Below are positions 8,240 to 15,278 of a stretch of DNA of 64,000 bases, piece after piece. Position 1 is the first letter of the stretch. Each line of letters begins with the position of its first letter. The position numbers and the translations under genes are program-made. Under the pieces are notes generated by a model, which had not been told where the DNA came from, searched no databases, and was given only the letters and a program-made list of their open reading frames with translations. The stretch lies in contig NZ_QHKL01000006.1 of NCBI RefSeq assembly GCF_003947415.1, positions 186,001-250,000 of the forward strand. The letters run 5' to 3'. The DNA is from Amycolatopsis sp. WAC 01376 (GTDB taxonomy: Bacteria > Actinomycetota > Actinomycetes > Mycobacteriales > Pseudonocardiaceae).

Positions 8240-9253
8240 TCAGTCGTCGATGGACCAGGTCAGCGTGCGCTCGTCCGGCTCAGGCCGGGGTGACCAGCGC
8301 ACGGCGACCACGCGGGTGGCGTCCGGCAGCACGTAGACGGTGTGCCCGCCGAGGGTCTCGCCGGGCCGGACACCGATCTTGTGCGGCGGCCGCGAGGTCA
8401 GCGAGACCGGCGCCTTCGCGATCGGCTTGCCGTCCGCGGTGAGCAGTTCGAGGTAGTTGTCCGGAAGCGACACGAACGGGATGTTCCCGCGGTTGGTGAT
8501 CTCGGTGTGCACCACGACCGATCGTTCGCCGGCTTCCAGCGAGTAGCCCGCCGCGCTGAACAGGTAGTCCGCCGGGTCCTGGACCTCGAGCAGCTGGACG
8601 GTGAGCTGTTCGCCCTCCAGGCCGTGGGTCTCCATCACGTCACCGGTCCGGCCCTTCTTGCCCTCCGGGGCCGCCTGCGGGGTGACCTGCTGTTCGTCGC
8701 CACGGGCCCAGGACGCGGTCTGCGGCACACCCCACGTGCTCATCACCGGGTCGGCGGGCGCCATCGGGGGCGGGGCGAACTGCTGTTGCGGCGGGGCGGG
8801 TGGCCGCGGTGGCGGCGCCATCGGCTGGCGTACCGGGGCCGACGGCGGGCCGGGATAGCGCCCCGACGGGGTGCCGTGGACGTTGTAGGCGCCCGACGGA
8901 GTGCCGTGGACGTTGTACGCGCCTGACGGCGTCCCCTGGACGTTGTACGGCCCTGAGGGCGTGCCCTGGATGTTGTGCGGCCCGGAGTGGCCCGGCGGGC
9001 GTTGGGGCGGCTGTGGTTGTTGAGGCTGCTGGGCCCATGAAGGCGGCGCCCCGGCGATGGCGGCCCGTAGCCCGTTCGGGTCGCTCTCGACGCCGACGAG
9101 CAGCGGTAGTCCGCTGCCGGAGAGGGCGACCAGCCGGTACGCGACCTCGCGCGGGTCCATCCCGACCTTGGCCGCGAGTTCGTGTACGGCCGCCTTGCCC
9201 AGGTCCGCGAGGGCGGCGAGCAGGCGGATGTCCACGGGATCGGTCACGGCCAC
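8240..9253 (-). CDS. Lrp/AsnC-like HTH protein with proline-rich decapeptide repeats and Ig-like C-terminal domain
   Basis: This 337-aa protein is of unknown function. Residues 5-55 look like a winged helix (D-I-R-L-L-A-A-L, then V-H-E-L-A-A-K-V-G-M-D-P-R-E-V). Residues about 70-180 are low-complexity Pro/Gln/Gly with four near-identical decapeptides of the form G-T-P-S-G-x-Y-N-V-x, encoded by 30-base tandem repeats at about 8860-8990. Residues about 205-337 resemble a beta-sandwich of the DUF4352/telomeric-repeat-factor type, rich in beta strands. There is no signal peptide, so it is probably cytoplasmic. A GTG at 9247 is an alternative start. The combination suggests a DNA-binding or scaffold role, which is inference. 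Confidence 0.75.
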   Translation of the reverse strand: MAVTDPVDIRLLAALADLGKAAVHELAAKVGMDPREVAYRLVALSGSGLPLLVGVESDPNGLRAAIAGAPPSWAQQPQQPQPPQRPPGHSGPHNIQGTPSGPYNVQGTPSGAYNVHGTPSGAYNVHGTPSGRYPGPPSAPVRQPMAPPPRPPAPPQQQFAPPPMAPADPVMSTWGVPQTASWARGDEQQVTPQAAPEGKKGRTGDVMETHGLEGEQLTVQLLEVQDPADYLFSAAGYSLEAGERSVVVHTEITNRGNIPFVSLPDNYLELLTADGKPIAKAPVSLTSRPPHKIGVRPGETLGGHTVYVLPDATRVVAVRWSPRPEPDERTLTWSIDD

Positions 9254-9387
9254 GTCCGGGAACGCTACCGCCTCGCCTCCGGCGCCGCGGGAAGAGGCCG
9301 TCCGAGTGCCGCAAAACCCGGCTTCGGTAGGTCGCGGTCTCCATTAGGGTCGGGGATACCGCCTCCACCGATCACTGGGGAAGAAAC

Positions 9388-12300
9388 ATGAGCGAAGTCT
9401 CCGCCCTCGCCGACGAGTTCGTCGAAGCCCTCTTCGACGCCGAGCCGGTCATGCCCGCTTTGCAGGGGTTCCGTCCGGAATCGACCGGGCTCACCGATCT
9501 CAGCGAGGCCGCTGGAGACGCCTTCCGCGCGCGGCTGGCCGGGCTCGCCGAGCGGGCCGAGGCGCTCGCCACCGAGGGGCTGAGCGCGGAGGAGAAGACC
9601 ACTCGCGACGTCCTGATCGCGATGGCGCGGGCGAGGATCGCGCTGCTGGACTCGCGGTTCGTCGAGTTCACCGTCAGCGACCTGTTCATCTCGCCCGCCG
9701 CCGAGGTGCTCACCGTGCTGCCGATGATGTCGGTCGGGACGGGCGCGCAGGCGGAGGCACATCTCGGGCGGATCGCCGCGATCCCCGAGTACCTGCGGCA
9801 GGCCGCGCAGCGGCATCGTGACGGCGTCGCCCGCGGCCTGGTCCCGGTCGCGTACCTCGTCGACGCCGCCGTCGCGTACCTCGACCGGCACCTCGCCGAT
9901 CCGTCGGCCGATCCGCTGCTGCGCCAGCCCGCGCCCGACGAAGACTTCGAGACCCGCCGCGCCGACCTGCTGCGCGACGTCGTCCGGCCCGCGATCGCCG
10001 ACTACCGCGAGGTGCTCGCGAAGGAGATCGCGCCGCACGGCCGTCCCGAGGACAAGCCCGGCGTCTGCTGGCTGCCCGACGGCGAGCGGATCTACGCCCT
10101 ACTCGCCGAGATGCACACGACGACCGTCCGCACCCCGCGTGAGCTGCACCAGACCGGGCTCGACGTGATCGCGAACCTGGCCGCCGAGTACCGCGAGTAC
10201 GGCTCCCGGGTCTTCGGCACCAGCGACCTCGCCGAGATCTTCACCAAGCTTCGCAGCGACCCGGCACTGCGGTGGTCCAGCGCCGACGAGATGCTGGACT
10301 CCGCCCGCGCGGCCATCACCAGGGCCGAGGCCGAGGCGCCGAAGTGGTTCGGCCGGATCCCGCCGCAGCCGTGGACGGTCGAGGCGGTCCCCGCCGAATC
10401 CGCGCCCGGCGCGCCCGCCGCGTACTACATGTGGCCCGCGGTCGACGGCTCGCGGCCGGGCATCTACTTCGCCAACACCCACAAGGCGGAGGAGCGGTTC
10501 CGGCACGCGGCCGAGGCGACGGCGTTCCACGAGGCCATCCCGGGTCACCACTTCCAGCTGAGCCTCGCGCAGGGGCTCACCGAGCTCCCGCTGCTGCGCC
10601 GCATCGGCGACTTCACCGCGTACGCCGAGGGCTGGGGCCTGTACACCGAGCGCCTCGCCGACGAGATGGGCCTGTACTCCGACGACGTCGCGAAACTCGG
10701 CATGCTGACCATGGATTCGATGCGCGCCGGGCGCCTGGTCGTCGACACCGGGCTGCACGCGCTGGGCTGGAGCCGCCGCCAGGCCATCGACTTCCTCACC
10801 GAGAACACGCCGATGGCGCTGGTGGAGATCGAGTCCGAAGTGGACCGTTACATCGCGTTCCCAGGCCAGGCGCTGTCGTACATGGTGGGACGGCTGGAGA
10901 TCCAGCGCATCCGCGCGCGGGCCGAGCTGACGCTGGGCAGCCGGTTCGACATCAAGGCCTTCCACGACGTCGTGCTCGGCGGCGGGGCGCTGCCGCTTTC
11001 GGTGCTGGACGGGGTGGTCCGCGACTGGATCGCCGGGCACGGCGACACCCCGAACGGTCTCGCCGACGAGCTGATGGAGCTCAAGTTCGAAGAGCTCCCG
11101 CTGTGGCGGTCCCTGCTCGGGCTGCCCGGCGACCACGGCGCGCTGCCCGATCCGAGCGCGGAGGCCGCCGCCGCACAGCGCGCGTCGGCGGTCGCCATCG
11201 CCGAGCGCGCCGAAGCCCTTGCCACCGAAGGACTTTCCCCGGCCGAGGCGGTCACCCGCGAGGTCGTGATCCAGCAGGCGAAGGCGATGGTCGACGTGAT
11301 CGACGCCCGTGCCGCCGAGTTCTCGGTCAGCGATGGGCTGGCCTCGCCCGCGCTGTTCATGCTCAACGAACTCGCGGTGCTGTCGCTGAACGACGAGGAA
11401 AAGGTCCGCGGTTACCTGAAGCGGCTGGACGGCATGGGCGCCTACCTGGACGCGTTGATCGTGCGCCAGCGGGCTGCGGCGGCCGATGGTCTGGTCCCGC
11501 CCGATTTCCTCGTCGAAGGCGGGATCGCTTACGTGGAGCGCTATCTCGGTGACGAGGCGGGTGACCCGCTGGCGCTCACCGCCTCCGTTTCCGTGGAGGG
11601 CTACGAAACCGAACGGGATCGGCTGCTGGCCGAGGTCGTCCGGCCCGCCTACGCCCGGTATCGCGACTTCCTCGCCGACGAGCTGCGTCCCGTGGCGAAG
11701 TCCGAGAAGGAGCCGGGGCTGTGCGCGCTTCCCGGCGGGCAGGAGAAGTACGCCGCGCTGATCCGGGCGCACACCTCCACCGAGCGCACCGCGCGGGACC
11801 TGCACGACACCGGGCTCGACATGATCGCGAAACTGTCCGACCAGTACCGCGAACTGGGCGACAAGATCTTCGGCACCAAGGATCTCGACGAGATCTTCGA
11901 GCGGCTGCGCACCGACCCCGCCCTGCGCTGGCGGGACGGCGACGAACTGCTCGACGCCGCGCGTGACGCCATCACCCGCGCCGAAGCCGTTGCCCCGCAG
12001 TGGTTCTCGACCGTCCCCGAGCACCGGTGCCAGGTCGAGCCGGTCCCGCCGGCGGAGGCGCCCGGCGGCACGCTGGCCTACTACATCGAGGCGGCGCTCG
12101 ACGGATCGCGGCCGGGCACCTACTACGCGAACACCCACGAGGCCGAGCAGCGCCCGAAGCACACGAGCGAGGCGATCGCCTTCCACGAAGCCGTTCCGGG
12201 GCACCACTTCCAGATCTGCATCGCGCACGAACTCGAAGGCCTGCCGATGTTGCGCGGTCACGCCGACGTCAACGCCTACGTCGAAGGCTGGGGTCTCTAC

Positions 12301-12699
12301 TCGGAGCGCCTCGCCGACGAGATGGGCCTGTACTCCAGCGATCTGACCAGGTTCGGCATGCTCACCCAGGATTCGATGCGCGCCGGGCGGCTGGTCGTCG
12401 ACACCGGGATGCACGCGCTCGGCTGGAGCCGTCAGCAGGCCGTCGACTACCTCGCCGAGAACACGCCCATGGCCAGGGTGGAGATCGAGGCCGAGATCGA
12501 CCGCTACGCCGCCGTTCCCGGGCAGGCGCTGTCGTACATGGTGGGACGGCTGGAGATCGAGCGGATCCGTGCCGAGGTCGAGGCCGCGCTCGGCGACCGG
12601 TTCGACATCAAGGGCTTCCACGAGGTCGTGCTGAGCAACGGCATCCTGCCGCTGCGGGTGCTGGACGACGTCGTCAAGGCGTGGGTGGCCGCGCAGTGA
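9388..12699 (+). CDS. Tandem DUF885 metallopeptidase-like protein (two fused copies)
   Basis: This 1103-aa protein contains two consecutive DUF885 domains, each about 545 aa, whereas members of the family are normally single-domain proteins of 550-600 aa. Each half has the putative zinc motif H-E-A-[IV]-P-G-H-H-F-Q, at His381 and His933, 552 residues apart, and each repeats the Y-x-E-G-W-G-L-Y-x-E-R-L-A-D-E-M-G block and the P-G-Q-A-L-S-Y-M-V-G block. The halves are clearly homologous over their whole length but diverged, so this is an old duplication and not an assembly artefact. No signal peptide is present. It stands alone downstream of a divergent gene. Peptidase activity is inferred from the motif. 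Confidence 0.9.
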   Translation: MSEVSALADEFVEALFDAEPVMPALQGFRPESTGLTDLSEAAGDAFRARLAGLAERAEALATEGLSAEEKTTRDVLIAMARARIALLDSRFVEFTVSDLFISPAAEVLTVLPMMSVGTGAQAEAHLGRIAAIPEYLRQAAQRHRDGVARGLVPVAYLVDAAVAYLDRHLADPSADPLLRQPAPDEDFETRRADLLRDVVRPAIADYREVLAKEIAPHGRPEDKPGVCWLPDGERIYALLAEMHTTTVRTPRELHQTGLDVIANLAAEYREYGSRVFGTSDLAEIFTKLRSDPALRWSSADEMLDSARAAITRAEAEAPKWFGRIPPQPWTVEAVPAESAPGAPAAYYMWPAVDGSRPGIYFANTHKAEERFRHAAEATAFHEAIPGHHFQLSLAQGLTELPLLRRIGDFTAYAEGWGLYTERLADEMGLYSDDVAKLGMLTMDSMRAGRLVVDTGLHALGWSRRQAIDFLTENTPMALVEIESEVDRYIAFPGQALSYMVGRLEIQRIRARAELTLGSRFDIKAFHDVVLGGGALPLSVLDGVVRDWIAGHGDTPNGLADELMELKFEELPLWRSLLGLPGDHGALPDPSAEAAAAQRASAVAIAERAEALATEGLSPAEAVTREVVIQQAKAMVDVIDARAAEFSVSDGLASPALFMLNELAVLSLNDEEKVRGYLKRLDGMGAYLDALIVRQRAAAADGLVPPDFLVEGGIAYVERYLGDEAGDPLALTASVSVEGYETERDRLLAEVVRPAYARYRDFLADELRPVAKSEKEPGLCALPGGQEKYAALIRAHTSTERTARDLHDTGLDMIAKLSDQYRELGDKIFGTKDLDEIFERLRTDPALRWRDGDELLDAARDAITRAEAVAPQWFSTVPEHRCQVEPVPPAEAPGGTLAYYIEAALDGSRPGTYYANTHEAEQRPKHTSEAIAFHEAVPGHHFQICIAHELEGLPMLRGHADVNAYVEGWGLYSERLADEMGLYSSDLTRFGMLTQDSMRAGRLVVDTGMHALGWSRQQAVDYLAENTPMARVEIEAEIDRYAAVPGQALSYMVGRLEIERIRAEVEAALGDRFDIKGFHEVVLSNGILPLRVLDDVVKAWVAAQ

Positions 12700-12778
12700 G
12701 CCGGCACACAGGCGGACGGCGGCGTCCCGGCGCATACTGTCGCTAAGCGAACGCTCAGTAACTTGTGAGGAGATGCCG

Positions 12779-13819
12779 ATGAGGATCGGGACCGCGATCA
12801 GCTACGCCGGTGGTTTCGCCGACAGCGTGGCGGACATCGTCGAGCTGGAGAAGGCCGGACTGGACATCGTCTTCGTCCCCGAGGCCTATTCGTTCGACGC
12901 GGTCAGCCAGCTCGGCTACGTCGCGGCGAAGACCGAGCGGGTCCAGATCGCGTCCGGCATCTTCCAGATCTACACGCGGACGCCGACGCTGACCGCGATG
13001 ACCGCCGCCGGACTGGACTTCGTCTCCGACGGCCGGTTCACCCTCGGCATCGGCGCGTCCGGTCCGCAGGTCATCGAGGGTTTCCACGGCGTGAAGTACG
13101 ACGCGCCGCTCGGTCGCACGCGCGAGATCATCGACATCTGCCGTCAGGTGTGGCGGCGGGAGAAGGTGGTGCACTCCGGTACGCACTACTCGATCCCGCT
13201 GCCACCCGAGCAGGGCACGGGCCTCGGCAAACCACTGAAGCTGATCAACCACCCGGTGCGCGAGCGGATCCCGATCCTGCTGGCCTCGATCGGCCCGAAG
13301 AACGTCGCGCTCACGGCCGAACTCGCCGAGGGCTGGGAGCCGATCTTCTTCCACCCGGAGAAGGCGGCCGACGTCTGGGGAGCGTCTCTGGCCGAGGGCA
13401 AGGCGAAGCGCGACCCGTCGCTGGGCGAGCTGGACACCTTCGTCGGCACCGCGCTGGCGATCGGCGACGACGTCGACGGGATGCTGGACCACCTGCGCGG
13501 CATGCTGGCGCTCTACATCGGCGGGATGGGCGCGCGCGGCAAGAACTTCTACAACAGTCTCGCTCAGCGGTACGGCTATGAGGCCGAAGCGAAGCTCATC
13601 CAGGACCTGTACCTGGACGGCAAGAAGGACGAAGCCGCCGCGGCGGTGCCGAAGGAACTGATCAAGGCGATCTCGCTGATCGGGCCGGAGGGTTACGTCA
13701 AGGAGCGGCTGGCCGCCTTCCGCGAGGCCGGCGCGACCACCCTGGTCGTCAACCCGCTGTTGCCCGGCCGCGAAGCCCGTGTGGCGCAGGTTTCGAAGCT
13801 GCGCGAACTCATCGACTAG
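12779..13819 (+). CDS. LLM-class F420-dependent oxidoreductase
   Basis: This 346-aa protein is a luciferase-like TIM-barrel oxidoreductase that probably uses the deazaflavin F420. The family pattern is clear: a strand-1 start R-I-G-T-A-I-S, F-V-P-E-A-Y-S-F-D near residue 35, G-R-F-T-L-G-I-G-A-S-G-P-Q near 85, and the late I-G-P-E-G-Y-V-K-E-R-L motif. It resembles mycobacterial Rv3520c-like proteins in length and motifs. Two ATGs (12773, 12779) are present; the second has GAGGAG at the proper distance. A compact hairpin follows the stop codon. The substrate is not known. Confidence 0.88.
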   Translation: MRIGTAISYAGGFADSVADIVELEKAGLDIVFVPEAYSFDAVSQLGYVAAKTERVQIASGIFQIYTRTPTLTAMTAAGLDFVSDGRFTLGIGASGPQVIEGFHGVKYDAPLGRTREIIDICRQVWRREKVVHSGTHYSIPLPPEQGTGLGKPLKLINHPVRERIPILLASIGPKNVALTAELAEGWEPIFFHPEKAADVWGASLAEGKAKRDPSLGELDTFVGTALAIGDDVDGMLDHLRGMLALYIGGMGARGKNFYNSLAQRYGYEAEAKLIQDLYLDGKKDEAAAAVPKELIKAISLIGPEGYVKERLAAFREAGATTLVVNPLLPGREARVAQVSKLRELID

Positions 13820-13829
13820 GCACGCGGGG

Positions 13830-13845
13830 GAGAGGTGAACCTCTC
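13830..13845 (+). terminator. Short terminator-like hairpin after the LLM gene
   Basis: Seven-base arms GAGAGGT (13830-13836) and ACCTCTC (13839-13845) pair perfectly, 11 bases after the stop codon, with a two-base loop; an alternative pairing AGGTGA/TCACCT is also possible. A locally AT-rich stretch with the palindrome GTATCGATAC (13850-13859) follows and may be the promoter region of the next gene. Confidence 0.4.
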
Positions 13846-14014
13846 ACCTGTATCGATACGGTATACTTGACCTGCGCCGGTATATCTTCTTCGTGGTCAA
13901 AAAGCGGCCTCCCGGTGGAAAGAGAACGTAAACCACGCCTGAACGGCGAGAAAATCCGCCATTATCAGGAGTGAAAGCGAGACCTCGGGGGAATACGTTC
14001 GCGACGAAGGTGAG

Positions 14015-14980
14015 GTGCCTCGCGTGCGCAAGCAGATCGGGGAACCGTCCGCCGCGGTCCTGGACGTCGGGTCGTTCAGTGCACGGCTGGTGGTCCTGGC
14101 CAAGGGTGGTTCGCCGCTCGATCCCGCGCTGAGCCACCAGACGCGACTGCGGCTCGACAGGGAACTCGACGACGGCGGGAACCTGACCCGGCGCGGTATC
14201 GACGCGGTCTCGTCCGCGGTCGAGGCGGGGATGACCATGGCCGCCAAACACGGCGTCGGGGACGTGTTCCCGCTGGCCACTTCTTCGATCCGCGACGCGG
14301 CCAACGTGAAGCAGGTCGTCCGCGACGTCGCGAAGGCCACCGGAGTCGAGCTGCGATTCCTCACCGGCCGCCGCGAGGCCGAGCTGGCGTACGTCGGCGC
14401 TCGCCGGTGGTATGGGGCTTCGGCCGGCGGGCTGCTGGTGCTCGACATCGGCGGCGGGACCGTCGAACTCGCCGCGGGAAGCGCCGAAGAAGCCGAGTTC
14501 GCGCACTCGCTGCCCCTCGGCGCGCGTTCGCTGACGCGGGACTGGTTCGCCACCGAATGCCCGTCGCCCAAGGTCGTGCGGGCGATGCGGGAGCACGTGC
14601 TCGACGAGGTCCGCGACGCGATGCAGGACGTCCTGCCGCAGATCCGCGACCATCGCGCCGTCGGCTGCTCCAAGGTGCTGCGCCAACTCGCCCGGCTCGC
14701 CGGTGACCGGCCGTCCCGTGCCAGGGAACTGCACCTCGAAGACCTTCGCGCGTGGATCCCGAGGCTGGCGAAGCTGCCCGCGAAACGCCGCGCCGAACTG
14801 CCGGGCATCTCGCGGCAACGCTCGCATCAGGCGCTCGCGGGCGCGATCGTCGCCGAGGCACTGCTGACGCTTTCGGGCGGTCAGGTCGCCATCTGCCCGT
14901 GGTCCACCAGGGACGGACTGCTGCTCGGTATGCTCGACGGGCTCGTCACGCTGGAGGGCAAGCCGGCGAAAGCCGCCTGA
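14015..14980 (+). CDS. Ppx/GppA-family phosphatase (exopolyphosphatase-like)
   Basis: This 321-aa protein is an ASKHA-fold phosphatase that hydrolyses polyphosphate or (p)ppGpp. The phosphate-1 loop (V-L-D-V-G-S-F-S-A-R-L, residues 16-26), the A-T-S-S-I-R-D-A segment, the E-A-E-L-A-Y motif and the phosphate-2 glycine loop D-I-G-G-G-T-V-E-L are visible. It matches the single-domain actinobacterial Ppx proteins of about 310 aa rather than the 500-aa enterobacterial form. The start may be the GTG at 14015 or the GTG at 14024, since a GAAGGTGAGG stretch serves either. A 59-aa acidic gene follows after 39 bases. Confidence 0.87.
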   Translation: MPRVRKQIGEPSAAVLDVGSFSARLVVLAKGGSPLDPALSHQTRLRLDRELDDGGNLTRRGIDAVSSAVEAGMTMAAKHGVGDVFPLATSSIRDAANVKQVVRDVAKATGVELRFLTGRREAELAYVGARRWYGASAGGLLVLDIGGGTVELAAGSAEEAEFAHSLPLGARSLTRDWFATECPSPKVVRAMREHVLDEVRDAMQDVLPQIRDHRAVGCSKVLRQLARLAGDRPSRARELHLEDLRAWIPRLAKLPAKRRAELPGISRQRSHQALAGAIVAEALLTLSGGQVAICPWSTRDGLLLGMLDGLVTLEGKPAKAA

Positions 14981-15019
14981 AAACTGGCGTTTCCGGCCGC
15001 GAGCGGGTACCCCGGACAC

Positions 15020-15199
15020 ATGAGGGAAAGCAAGAAGAACTTCGGGCAGGACGACGAAGAAGACCTCGACGACCTCCGCGGGATCCAGCCGAAGACCGAC
15101 GTGCCGAGCGCACCCAACCGTGACGTCGGCCCGCACGGTACGAAGGAGGTCGACGACGTGCCGGGCAGCGGCGAAGTGCCGATCGAACCCCCGGACTGA
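15020..15199 (+). CDS. Small acidic hypothetical protein (59 aa)
   Basis: An ATG at 15020 opens a 59-codon frame that ends with TGA at 15197-15199. Codons are strongly G/C in the third position and the product is hydrophilic and acidic, with the run D-D-E-E-D-L-D-D at residues 11-18 and a proline-rich tail ending P-I-E-P-P-D. It has no membrane segment and looks intrinsically disordered. It is close behind the Ppx/GppA gene on the same strand. No function is recognised and no strong ribosome site is seen; the codon bias is the main support. Confidence 0.55.
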   Translation: MRESKKNFGQDDEEDLDDLRGIQPKTDVPSAPNRDVGPHGTKEVDDVPGSGEVPIEPPD

Positions 15200-15206
15200 G
15201 CTGTCG

Positions 15207-15269
15207 CGCGTGCTATGAACGGTCCGTTCCTGGCAAATTTTGCAAGTAAAGGACCGTTCATGGCACGCG
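15207..15269. repeat. Inverted-repeat hairpin between convergent genes
   Basis: Nineteen-base arms (15207-15225, 15251-15269) pair with one C/T difference around a 25-base loop that itself holds a GCAAA/TTTGC-type inner symmetry. It fills the gap between the small acidic gene and the GH65 gene and could terminate both. Its stem core (ATGAACGGTCC) recalls family A. Confidence 0.75.
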
Positions 15270-15278
15270 AGTGACCGG

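Noticed and set aside
10099..12735. Minus-strand open frame (about 880 codons) opposite the DUF885 gene
   Set aside because: It is a frame shadow of a well-conserved gene, with biased low-complexity composition and no recognisable motif.
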